From Porphyra umbilicalis (taxonomy: Eukaryota > Rhodophyta > Bangiophyceae > Bangiales > Bangiaceae), in NCBI GenBank assembly GCA_002049455.2, contig KV918935.1, positions 1 to 64,000 on the forward strand: a stretch of DNA of 64,000 nt, read 5' to 3'. Positions 21,478 through 32,500 of the stretch are shown here, one piece after another. Numbering within the stretch: the stretch's first letter is position 1; the number at the start of each line of letters is the position of its first letter. The notes beneath the pieces are model-generated. The model was not told the DNA's origin. It was given only the letters and a program-made list of their open reading frames with translations, and ran no database searches. The position numbers were made by a program, and so were the translations under genes.

Positions 21478-24400
21478 CTACTGTGGCGACCCAGAAATGC
21501 CCCCGTTGTTGTCAGTGTCATATTCTTCCCCGTCGAGGAGGCCGTCGTCGGCCTCGTCAAGAAAAGCGTCCCCGTCGCTGACCGCATCGTCATCAGCTAC
21601 ACGATCGGCGCCAGCATCCAGGCGTCCCAGCTCCGAGGCAGCAGCTGCAGCAGCTGCCGACGCCCTGGCAGCCGAGTCAACGGCAGCAGTAGCAGGACCG
21701 GACGTGGCTGCTGCACCTGCGCGAACGGCAGCAGCGGCCGGGGTTGCAGCCGCGGTAAGGAGGACGGCGGCGGCAGCTGCCGGACCGCCGACAGTGCCGG
21801 CGTCGGTGGAAACTGCGGAGGCGGCAGTAGCGACGGTGTCGGCGTCGGCGGCAACTGCCGAGGCGGCAGCGGCTGCAGCGACGGGGACGGCTGCAGCAGC
21901 CCGATTGACCGAAGCTGCGCCTGCTGGAACAAAACGTGAACCCCCCGCAACAGTTTCAGCCGGGGAAGCGTCAGCACAGCGCGTGGCGAGCACGCGGACC
22001 AGGGTGGATCCCAGGCGAGCGTCGTCGATGCCAGTGATGACCATATCCGGGTCGTCCCCGTCGAGCAGCAAGAGACCCATGTACTCCGTCTTCTGCTTCT
22101 TGAGATTCTTGTGCACCAGCGCCATAAGAACCCCCCACACCTTGCGGTACGCCTCGTCGACATTGGCGGCGCCCACAGTGAAGCGCGGATAGCCTGCCAT
22201 GTCACATAGGGTGATGAATACCTGGCTTCTCAAGCGGAGAAAGCAAACGAAAAAATGCACATAAAAGGCACACGAATATCAGCAGCAACACATGAGCACA
22301 TGGGAAGTCAGCTTCCACCGACCAAAGGGCGTCGACCAAAGAAGCAAGTCGCACTTGCACGACATGCACACGAGGCCGGGGAGACTTGCGACCGAGAACA
22401 AGCGACCAACATACCTTGGTGACAATGGCGACATACATTGCGTACCGCACTTTGTAGTACTTGCCCTTGGTAGCCGTCGCGTCCACCATGTGCTCACGAA
22501 GAACCCCCATTCGGGCCAGCGCGCGGTGGAGGCCCCACAGCATGGCGTCCCGCCCAAACTCCGCCTCGAACAGCCAGTGTTCTTCCAGGCACCGTTGGGA
22601 GTCGGCCTTGGTGAACTTCAACTCGCCCTTGTCCCCCTTATAGCCAATGGACAGGTGCGAGGCTGCGCGCTCCATGAACCCCGCCGTCGCCGCCTCCAGG
22701 ACAGCTCGGTGGAAGCGGGAGATGCCACGCCGCAGGATCGTGTTCAGCATCTCGGGTTTGAACCTCTTTCCCTCATTGACCTTAGGGTCACACGGCGCCA
22801 GGACCTTCTTGGACAACGCGAGCCGCGCCTCAGTGATACCTCCAGGAAAGTTGAGCTTGCGGTTCAAGTGGCGCGCCACGATTTCCCGGTTGCGCTCGGG
22901 AGATGGCCACGCGCCCGCCGAGGAGTGCGTGTCGTTGAAAGCCGCACACGTCTCGGCGCGGATGTCGCGCTGTACCGAGCAACCATGAAGAGAAATCGAA
23001 GCAGAAGCAGGAAGCACATACCTCAGCTGAGAGATTCTGTCATTATCATGAGAACCGCAACATGGCCGCACTGAGCTCGACAATTCGCACACACGCCCCG
23101 TGCACGTGGAAGCCCACGTCACAGGTAAAAGAGACAACGGAGGCCCCTTCAGCATGCATACAAAAAGAGCACAAGAGAGATAGAGCCAAAAGTGTCACGT
23201 ACCATCAGCTGCTGCGTCCACGGCGCTTGCCTCAACTCTGACAACACGCTCGCCGTGACCATCGAGGTAGTGTGCGAGGTGGGCGCGTTCGTACCGACGC
23301 GAGCGTCGCGGCGGTCCACCGCCTTGCACAGGTCCTTCATGGCGGCGTTTCCATGATTGACAGCCGTGCCGACGAGGTTGATCGTCTTCACCACCGCCTT
23401 CATTGTTGTCTTCACGGCGCCGACCTCGGACTGGATAGCCGCCGCAGCCTTGCGCAGCTCCTTAATCTGCCGGTTGGTCGCCACGCGGCGCTTCTTGCTC
23501 TCCTGTTCATGTTCATCGAGCTGCTTGCGCAGGCGCTTGTTGCACTCAAGCGCCGTCTTGAGGTCTTCGACCTGCTCGCGCAGGTGCCTATTTGACGCAG
23601 CAGCCGCGCAGTTGAACTCGTCAAAGGCCGCTGACCCGGCGGCTTCGAACACAGTCGGTCGGGGCCTCGAGCCCGTGACCACAGCGGCGTCCTCCAGGAC
23701 AGCAGCCGCAGCTGCGGCCGCACGCGCCGCAGAGGACGTAGCTGCCGCTGCCAAAGTCGTCGATGGCGTTGCGGCGTCTGAGCTTGGCGAGAGAAGTGTT
23801 GAGGTCAGTTGGGGAGGGCCACGCCCGTTGGCGGGAGTCGTGTTGCAAGCCGCCGGGACGACCGCCGCAGGCGGGATGGTCGATCCCATTGGGTGGGTCA
23901 CTTCCGTTGGGTTGTCCGCTGCAGATGGGGTGGCTGCAGGCGCAGAGTGTGCGACCGTCGACTGCGTGGATTCACCGTCACGGAAGGCCACCGCCACAGC
24001 CCGCCGGTTCACCGACTCAAGTGCCGTCGACAAAGGCACACCTGGAAATGCAGCGTCAGAGGGAGGCGCTGACGTTGAGAAAGGCAAAGTCTTTCCGGCC
24101 GCAGATCCACCAAAGTTCTCTTGCCGCGACGGGACGGTCCGACCTGCGCGCCGGCGGGCAGGAGGTCGACCAGCCGCAGCCCTCTCTTGAGCAATCTTTG
24201 CCGCCTTAGCCGCGCGCGCCGCTGCGGCAGCTGTCTTCTTCGCCAAGGCCGCCGCTGCCTTCTCCTGCTTCTTTTCCGCCAGCCGCACAGAAATTGCGTG
24301 CTGGTGAAACGGATTGTCGCGGTCCTGCAGAAGGTCACCTCGCGACGACCGCGCGTTAGGCACATCTGACGCTACCGTCGCCGCTCCGGATCCCGCGGCG

Positions 24401-24486
24401 CCGGAGTAGACAGGCGCCGCCGTTGACGGTGGTGGCGGGGGAGTGGCGTCACCAAGCAGCGGACAAGGCGCCGACTGCCCAGCCAT
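21478..24486 (-). CDS. Three-exon nuclear-type coiled-coil protein, unknown function
   Basis: Exons 24486-23203, 22969-22415 and 22221-21478 join in phase 0 to give about 860 residues; the donors are GTACGT and GTATGT and the acceptors ACAG and CCAG (introns of 233 and 193 bases). Exon 1 starts MAGQSAPCPLLG and is Ala/Pro-rich. It has a Lys/Ala helix (residues 60-105) and, near residues 315-400, a heptad-like coiled coil including LREQVEDLKTALECNKRLRK and a basic KKRR patch. Exon 2 is well ordered (RFKPEMLNTILRRGISRFHR, CLEEHWLFEAEFGRDAMLWG). Exon 3 begins VFITLCDMAGYPRF, includes EYMGLLLLDGDDPDMVITGI, and ends in an acidic tail after an Ala/Val-rich stretch. Not recognised. A further exon could lie between 23202 and 22970. 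It sits beside the Plavaka-like element and may be cargo (inference). Confidence 0.65.
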
Positions 24487-24810
24487 ATTGGTGACTCGGC
24501 CTTCTTGGTCGCGTCAGCTCACTTTGCCACAGGGCGTAGTCGCCACGAGCCACCTCGTGCGTCGTAGATGTACGGGCAGCAGTCACCCGTGCCACCACCG
24601 CACCGTGTCGAGAGATTTGCGGACCGTCGTCCACCGACCGCGCCCGCCAGCGCCACGCACAACCGCCCTTGTAACAGGCCAACGATCCCGGCGCCTCCGC
24701 ACGGCCACCGCACGGGGTGCGCGCGCGACGCAAGCCGACGTCCACCGACCGACGAACGACGCACCCGCCCCGACGCCGTTCAGCACGCACGCCACCGTCA
24801 GCATAAAGCT

Positions 24811-25445
24811 GCAATGGCGGTCGCTGCCGCTGACGGCTCGCCCGCGACCAAAGGCGGTCGCTGCCGCCGGAGGCGCGCCCGCCGCCCAAACCAACCAGCA
24901 ACAGTCGCGGTCGCTACCGCCGACGGCTCGCCCGCGCCCAAGAGCGGTCGCTGCCGCAGGAGGCGCGCCCGCCGCCCAAAACAGCCCGCAACAGTGGCGG
25001 TCGCTACCGCCGACGGCTCGCCCGCGCCCAAGAGCGGTCGCTGCCGCCGGCGGCGCGCCCGCAGCCCAAAGCAACCAGCAACAGTGGCGGTCGCAACCGC
25101 CGACGGCTTGCCCGCCCCCAAGGGCGGTCGCTGACGCCGGAGGAGCGTCCGCAGCCCAAAGCAACCAGCAACAGTGGCGGTCGCTACCGCCGACGGCTCG
25201 CCCGCGCCCAAGAGCGGTCGCTGCCGCCGGAGGCGCGCCCGCCGCCCAAACCAACCAGCAACAGTCGCGGTCGCTACCGCCGACGGCTCGCCCGCCCCCA
25301 AGGGCGGTCGCTGCCGCCGGAGGCGCGCCCGCAGCCCAAAGCAACCAGCAACAGTGGCGGTCGCTACCGCCGACGGCTCGCCCGCCCCCAAGGGCGGTCG
25401 CTGCCGCCGGACGCGCGCCGGCAGCCCAAGACAACCAGCAAAAGA
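24811..25445 (+). repeat. 90-bp minisatellite, seven units, exact period
   Basis: GACGGCTCG (one copy GACGGCTTG) recurs at exactly 90-base steps: 24832, 24922, 25012, 25102, 25192, 25282 and 25372. Unit boundaries carry CCAACCAGCAACAGTGGCGG. Since 90 is divisible by three, both strands stay open; a plus frame gives a 30-residue Arg-rich repeat. It begins about 325 bases upstream of the start codon of the coiled-coil gene, so it may lie in that gene's promoter region. Confidence 0.9.
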
Positions 25446-26845
25446 GGCCCTGGCGACGCAATCAGTCGTGCGACCACCGACCGCCGTGTGCGCCTCCAGC
25501 GCCTCCAGGCCACTGACGCCGCCGTGTGGGAGCCATTGAGGCGCACAACCGCAACCGGAACGCAAGGGCGGTGCAGAGTGACATAATAGTGGCTTGGCAG
25601 CGGGGGTGCGTCGGGTTCGTCGGGTACGCACCACGTGCGGCGACAGCACGAGGCAGACACGCACCGCAACGAGCTCGCCGTTGTCAGCAACAGGAGAGCA
25701 CCTTGCACTTGAGGAACGTTGGGGGCGGGCGTCTGGGGGGAGGGCGCCACGCTCGAGCAGCGACGGAGCCGCGCCGGGGAACAAGGACGGGAGAGGGTAG
25801 GGGCGTGCGGGCACGAGGGAGGGGCGCCGGCCAGCCTGCACAGTGTCGAATAATTTCCAGCCGGCTGACTGGAGGGCCACAGGCTCGTCTGCGGATTGGC
25901 GTCTGTGAATGGTCAATAAAACTGCTGACAGCACAACGCAACTGGGCCGTAAAGGTCAATTTGATTGGTGGATACTAGGGCATTAACAGATCCCGAGCGC
26001 CGGCTTCCGCAAATAAAGTGAGGGCTTCTGCCAGAACTGGCCGTTGCAAAGCACTTATCCGATGCCTTCAATAACTTGTCTGCAATAAATTTGATGGCAC
26101 CGACCCACCCAATCGAATTCCATGCGCCCTTCGGGCGACTCGCTCTCCTGCGCGTGCGTCGTCGGTCACCGCCGGTCCCGCGGGCGGTGCGTTCTGTTTA
26201 CCCCACGGCAACGACGTCAGTCACTGCCGGTACCGCGGGCGGTGCGTACTGTACACCGCGCGGCAACCCCCCCGGTCAACGTCCCAAACCCATGTCGCCC
26301 GCTCCGCTGCCACGTCCCCCGCGTACCCCGCAGCACCTCCGTCTCAGCTCACCTAGCCCCTTCTGCCGTCATCCTCGGGTGACTGCCTCGTCCCGCGCGT
26401 TCCCCGCAACACCCCGCACTCACCGCCATTGTAAGTGCCGCCCGCCTCGGGTGATTGCCACGGCCCCGTGCCGTCCCCACCGCCCAGCACCAAGGTCCGG
26501 CAGCAGCGCGGGGGCAAGGGCGGGCGCAACTCTCCTCGAGCCTCGAGCTCCAATTTCTTGCACCAGGGCACCCTGGATGTTTGGTCACTGCGGGCCCGAG
26601 GCGCGAGATTGTGGCACGCGGCGCGTGGGAGAGAGACCACCTTCGGGGGGGTGCAAGTAGGGTGTCGGAGAGGGACCAGAGCAGTGGACGCTACCGAGGG
26701 GGCAGGGATGATGTGCCGCTTTCTGCCCAGGGGGCTGACATGATAGGCCTTGCATGGAGGGTGCTCGGCGGCGAGGGAGGAGGCTCCATTGATGGCTCAA
26801 CGTTGCCCGCCGTCGAGGGGAGACACCTCGGCCAAGCGGCGGTGG
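25446..26845. other. Spacer between divergent genes, short GC-rich repeats
   Basis: No gene assigned. A unit of about 59 bases, with CCGCGGGCGGTGCGT as core, is repeated at about 26165 and 26224, and CCTCGGGTGA recurs at about 26382 and 26446. These may be promoter-side or subterminal repeats. Confidence 0.4.
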
Positions 26846-27360
26846 CTCAGCATCGCTTTGTAACTGTGGGGGGAGCCACGGTGGTGGTGAAGCACTGCTT
26901 TGTGGCGGCGGGTGGAGTCACATCAGTGGCAGAGCACGACGTTGCGCCGGTGTGGGGCGTTGCGGCGCTAGTGGAGCACCGTTGTGCGGTTGTGGGCGGC
27001 GCCGCTTTGTGGCGGCGGCAGGGCATTGTCGGAGGCGCACCGCTACGCAGCTGTGGTTGGCACTGCAGCGTTCGTGGCGCAGCTTCGCACGCCACCCCCC
27101 CCCGGCGGCACGGCGGAGCTCTGGTTTGCGTCGGAGCACTGGTGTACGGCGGTGGCGGGAGTTACGGCCGCGTCTCTGGCGTCTTTCTGCTGTGCGGCGG
27201 CGTGGGGAATCGCGGTGGTGGTGAGGCGCCTCTGTGCGGTGGCGGAAGGAGTTGCGACGTTGGTGACGCGTCGTTGCGCGGCGATCTTGGGCGTGGCATC
27301 ATTGGCGGAGCACCGCTGCGCGGCGGTGGTTGGCACTGCAGCGTTGGTGGCGCACCGTCG
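26846..27360 (+). repeat. Degenerate minisatellite of about 39 bp
   Basis: Diverged units of roughly 39 bases (for example GTGGAGCACCGTTGTGCGGT and relatives, many GCGGCGG and GTTGTG words) run up to the probable start of the next gene. Both strands remain open, giving Cys/Gly/Ala-rich shadow frames. Confidence 0.55.
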
Positions 27361-27387
27361 CACCCCCTCCCCTCCCCCGCAGTCGCG

Positions 27388-28356
27388 ATGGTCCGCTTGC
27401 CGACGTGCGTTGCGATTATGGAGCCTTGGGTGGATCCCGTCATTGGGTATGCCATTGACGACGCGACCGAGTCGCACACCCATGCTCCGACCTCGACGGC
27501 CCACCCGGTGGTTGTGCAACCTGTCCTAATGAGGCGTCAGCGCTCTTTCCTCGTCGTCTTGGCGCCGGAAAGGTTCTCGGTGCGCGTCGCTGCAGTTCAC
27601 AAGGCCACTACCGGGTCCGTTCGCATCGATGTCAAGGCCGTCCTTGACGAGGACGCGCAGCGCGCCACCTTTTTGGTCTTCTCGCCTTTGCACCCGGGCG
27701 TCCCCCTGCACGAGAACGCCATGCACTTTGAGGCGAACGCCGTCGTAAAGCACTCCAGTGGCATCATCGTGTACGAGATGCTGCTCAACCACGGGCAGAA
27801 GTCGGCCATCAAGCTGTTCAACCGGCTGAAGCGGGAGACGTCCCGCATGTCGGCGGGTCCCGCTAATGGGCCGTTTATCGGGGCAGGGGAGTACCAAGAG
27901 GCGATGAGCATCGGCCCGGGATACAGCCTGGTTCCGGCGGCCTCGGCTCCCATCATCACCGCAGGTCGCGTGGTCTTTTGGCACCGGATGTTTTGGGACG
28001 ACATCTTTCACCAGCTGGTGGTGACCGTGTGTTCGTCGGCGGCCATTACTTGGGATGAACCCATCGATTTGGTTGAGGACGATGCGGAGGAGGCCGGCGC
28101 TGGTGCGGGCTCTGGTGCAGGCGCCGCTGCTGAGGGGGGCGCGGTCTCGGGGGCAGTCACGGGCGTGGGCGTGCGTACCCGCTCGGGCGCGGGTTGGCGC
28201 ATGGATGCGAGCGCGGCGGTGCCTCCCGGCGCCGGGGCGGGCCCACGGGCGGCCGTGGGCACGGCTGCTGGGGCGGATGGTGCTGATGATGGGAAAGCTG
28301 TTGGATACATGTTCGAAGGTGGCGCCGGCGCTGACAACACGGAGGCGTCGCCGTAA
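27388..28356 (+). CDS. Unrecognised protein with acidic, Ala/Gly-rich tail
   Basis: The open frame extends further upstream, but only through minisatellite sequence. The first ATG after it (27388, MVRLPTCVAIMEPWVDPVIG) begins a normal-looking protein of 322 residues. A CTCCCCTCCCCCGCAG acceptor-like sequence ends six bases before the ATG, so an upstream exon is possible. Residues 50-230 are mixed alpha/beta in appearance (FLVVLAPERFSVRVAAVHKA, VFSPLHPGVPLHENAMHFEA, VVFWHRMFWDDIFHQLVVTV). The C-terminal 90 residues are acidic then Gly/Ala-rich. No family recognised. It is divergent from the coiled-coil gene and co-oriented with the Plavaka-like transposase, so it could be an accessory gene of that element. 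Confidence 0.55.
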   Translation: MVRLPTCVAIMEPWVDPVIGYAIDDATESHTHAPTSTAHPVVVQPVLMRRQRSFLVVLAPERFSVRVAAVHKATTGSVRIDVKAVLDEDAQRATFLVFSPLHPGVPLHENAMHFEANAVVKHSSGIIVYEMLLNHGQKSAIKLFNRLKRETSRMSAGPANGPFIGAGEYQEAMSIGPGYSLVPAASAPIITAGRVVFWHRMFWDDIFHQLVVTVCSSAAITWDEPIDLVEDDAEEAGAGAGSGAGAAAEGGAVSGAVTGVGVRTRSGAGWRMDASAAVPPGAGAGPRAAVGTAAGADGADDGKAVGYMFEGGAGADNTEASP

Positions 28357-29561
28357 GAGGGTGTGGAACGCGCGGGGAGGGAGGGGCTCTGCGTGGTGTG
28401 CAGGGCGCTGTTGGCTCTTTGTTGGAGAAGAGGGAGTGCCTCTCATGTGTGTAGCGCTTTCACGGGGGGTGTTGCGGTGAGGGGCATAGTTGTCATAGTT
28501 GTGTTAGAACGAAAGGGGTGGGGCTGTTGTGGGCAGCAGCAGGGGCGAAACCGGGAGAGCACGAGAGCATAGGAAAAAAGGAAAAAAAGAGGAGGGAAAG
28601 AACTGTGTTGTGGATGCAAGCCAGCAGGCTTCCCCCGGCATGGACAGCCAGTACTGAGCGAGGGCGGACCGGTTCTCGCCTCGTGTCGGCTGCAATGAAG
28701 AGAAGCACACACCAGGAAGGCCAGCAGAGTGACGCAGTCTAGTCGGGTTGTACTTCATGTCAGCAATGACGCACGCCCTGGTCTACGTATTTACTTTTCA
28801 TTTGATGCAATGGTGGGTAATCGGCCGGGCGCCCAGCTCTAGTGCGGCGAGTAGAAGCACTGGACTGGTGCCACAGTGTAAGCTCTCGTCCTGACAGATT
28901 TTGGGGGCGTTGCTGGCCGTGGTCTGCCACGCAGCCACCGAAAGGGTACCACCTCTTCCTAGGCCGCCGTTTGGCGTGGTCGTCTGGCGCGTCCTGTGGG
29001 ACCGCTTTCGAGACACGGCGCAGGCTTCCTCCCCGCCTTGGAGCCGCTCGCCAACAGATTCTTCGTGTCCGTGGGCCCTTGGGCTCGTCAAGCGCAGACC
29101 ACGTCCGCTAGAGCACGAGCGCCGCGCCGGTCGAACCCTGTGGGCCGTGGCGCGACACACCTACGTTGTTCCCGTACTCTGGACCACCACTCCCTCACCC
29201 ACTTGCCGTTGAATGGTGCAACCGCTCCCACGGCCGACCGTTGGAGCCCACGACCTCGGGCTGGGTCTACTCCTACCACGACTCTGTCGGCCTTGACGCG
29301 CCCTCTGCCCCGCCCCCCACCCCCCACGGCCCCCGCCCGTATATGGTGGCCGCTTTCCGGTCAGGGTGACCCGCACTGCCCCGTCGGTGCGTGCTTTGGG
29401 CGGCCGTGCTGGTAGATTCGTGGGTGGCTTGACCGCCTCACCGCGTCCCCTGCTCGCTGTCGCGCCTGCTACCACTCGGCGCCGTCGGCGCATGTCTCTT
29501 GGCTTCCCAGCTGGTCGTCGAGCTCGTGGCTAGTGCTTGGTGAGTGTCCGTTGGGGGGGCC
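28357..29561. other. Spacer upstream of the Plavaka-like gene
   Basis: Contains a purine tract (about 28570-28605, GAAAAAAGG words) and a C/G-rich part near the start codon. No gene supported; it probably holds the promoter of the transposase gene. Confidence 0.35.
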
Positions 29562-32500
29562 ATGGGCTCTGTTGGAAGGGGGGCCGCCGACGGGGTGGAG
29601 GGTGCCGACGGCGCGTCGAAAGCGAACGACGATGGGGAAGAGGCCGCAGACGACAAGGTCGCCGTCGACGTGCCGGCGGTCGACGATGACACTGTCCGAG
29701 ATGCCGGGGGGAGCGGCAGAGTTGTTGCTGAACGGGAAAAAGTGGACACGGCTGCGGCCGACAACGCCCCTGACAACCGCAACAACCCCTGCCCGCACTG
29801 CCCCGCGCGGTACGCGCGCAAGGGCAATCTGCTGCAACACATGGCGCAGAACCATCTGGAGGACATGAGCTTTCCTTCCTCATTGGGGCCTGTGGCACCA
29901 TGCGGAGGCGCCGGACCCCCTGTCTCGGCGTCGCGGCGGCGAGGCGGGACCCCGGCATTGGCCACCAGCGCCTCGTTGCTGCATGGAAGCCGCGGAAGCC
30001 GCGATGCCGAGAATGTGGTTGATGGCACGGGTGGCGCTGCCGCTCACGACAAGCGCCCCATCGGCTCCATTGCAAGCATGGCCGACGGTGCGGCCTGCCC
30101 CGAGGTGAACACAACCTCCCAAAAGGTGCGCGAGTACTACGCGGCATTTGGTGACATGGCACGCACGCAACCTCTCGTGGATCCTCGCAACCGAGACCGG
30201 CCATCTGACTTTGTGTCGGACGAGCTGAAGGACATGCGCATGTTTGCATTGTCGGCGGGTGGCCGGGGACTGTCGCAGAAGGCGCGCGCAGAGTATTACA
30301 CTTCCTGCGTAGCCGCCGAGCGGGCGGCGTTGCGGTCCCAGCACGCATCGGAGGCGGCTCAGCTGGCGAATGTCGTCGCCCTGCTGGCGGAGCACGAAAC
30401 GGCCCTCGACTCTGACGGGAGCTCGGAAGGACATGAATGTGGCGGGAAAGTCCCGGTGAGCGGCAGCGGCGACCCGGATTGCCCGTCGTGTGCGGGCAGA
30501 GTGGCCCCGGCTCCACCTGGGGCAGCAGCCGCGTCAGTGCCGCGTACGGTGCGCCCAACCGCCTCTGTGAGTGGCGTGGCTGCGGGCGGCTCGCCGACGC
30601 GGGCTCGCAAGAAGAGTAGCCTAAGGAGGCGGATCAAGGCCGCCCTTGGGGAGGCAACCGCGAATTTGCAGGCCGTCATCGGGCCACTAGAGACGGCCTT
30701 CCCTTCGGCGTCCGCGTTCGCTAACTCTCTCCAAGGGGAGGCCAGCCGGTGCCTAGCCGAGCAACATTGGAGGAAGACCGACATTGTAGACGGGAAGGAC
30801 GTGCACGTCTTCTACAGCAGGGACGTCATGGTCGTGGCGCTGGCGGCATTCATGCGCGCCACCAAGGTGTGCCTGCGCGGGGTGCGTAAGTACGGCCCCG
30901 ACGGATCTGTGCTGCGCACGGGGTCGCTCGACGGGGACCTCTATATCCGGGAGCAGGCCGATGTGGATTGTATCCATAGCGGCAAGATGCACGACGGCAA
31001 GGAGCCGCCTGTGTTTACAATGGCGACGCAGTTTTTCTCAGACGCGACGCTTGTATCTGAGAACGGAGGTAAGCGACAACATGTCATTGCTTGTCTTGAC
31101 CCGATATCCATCTTCGGGGTGTTGGATGTGTGGAGCGCTGGGGGGTGCGACTCATTGAGGCTGCGACGACGAGTTCTCATCTGACCAACGCGATATTCCT
31201 TTTGCTTTTGCTTGCTGCGCCTTGCTCCCACACAGCACATTATGTTTATCCTATACGAGTGCGATTTCCGAACATCCTGACGGGGAAGGTGGAGTGGGTG
31301 ATTGTGGGCTTCATTCCTATCGTCAAGACGGACAGTGACGACAGCACCGAGAAGGACCGAGTCCGCATGCTGCGCGACGACGTGCTGCAACGCTGCTTAG
31401 CGGTCCTACTCGACAGCTTCATCCCCGCGAGCGAGACGGGCGTACTATGGAACCTACCGGGCGTGGGGCCGGTATGGGTGGTCCCACGCGTTATCCTTTA
31501 CGCGGCGGACCAGCCTGAGGAGCGCCACCTCCTGGGCCTCAAGCTCGCGGGTTGCGCGCACCCGTGCAGCCATTGCCTCGTCGATAAAGGAGACGCAGGG
31601 TGTCCGCACGCCCCCAAGCCGGTGCGGGACGTCGTCGACAACGTGGAAGCCCAGTTGTCGTCGGCCGCGATGTGGAAGAGCGGCTGCGGCCCAGCCGTGC
31701 TCGACCACCTGTCGGAGGACTCGTCAATTGTCCCCATTGTGCCGCTTTTCGGGGCAGTGCACGGGCTGGGCACGGGCAGCTTCGCCCTCTACGACATTTT
31801 TGGGTTTGACTTGCTGCACGTACGTCTTCTGCCGTTCTGTCTTCGGCTGTTTGCTTTTCCTTCGCCTGTTCTGCTCCCCATCTTCTCCTCTGCCACTCCT
31901 GCCACTCTGTTGGTTGCTGCTGTCTCTGATCTGGAGCTGACGCGCGGTCTGCACTCGTTCGGTCGTGACATATTTGTGCCCTTGCTTGGAGCTCATCCAC
32001 ACAGGTGATGAAACTAGGTGTCATACGCGTCCTCGCGCTCAAGATTCCTGCTCTGTTGAAGGTGATTTGCAAGGGGGGCCTGTCGCGGTTCGGCCCTTGG
32101 AAGAAGGCCGTCGTCGCCATGGCCGAGAGAGCTCGGCACGTCGGCCGATTGCCCAATGCATCCATTTCCGCGCCTGGGTACGTGTTCTGAAGGAGATATG
32201 GTTCTCGTTCTGGTTCTTTGGAGAAGATTGCACGTGTGGCGGCTTCTTGAGCGGTAGTCACAGAAGTTGCCGTGGGTCCGCGAGACCTAAAGACGTTTTC
32301 TGACTAGCGCCTGCCCTCCCTACTCGTTGCGTCTGGCTTCTTGTTTTGCTTGCTCTGTGTGTACAGCTACTTGGTGTTCGAAGGGGTGAAGCAGGCGACC
32401 TTTACTGGGCACTCCCGGCGGCACGGCCTGGTCGTCCTCATGTTCATGGTGGCGGGCATGGTCTCGCGGCGACAGCCGGGCTCGACTGAGCCCCTCTACT

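Noticed and set aside
22980-23155. Extra exon (or 15-nt microexon ending CAGCTGAG, GTATGT) in the coiled-coil gene
   Set aside because: A single intron from 23202 to 22970 joins exons 1 and 2 in phase without it; a microexon is possible but unsupported.
26455-27387. N-terminal extension of the gene at 27388
   Set aside because: It translates the degenerate 39-bp minisatellite and the preceding GC-rich spacer, with no normal protein features.
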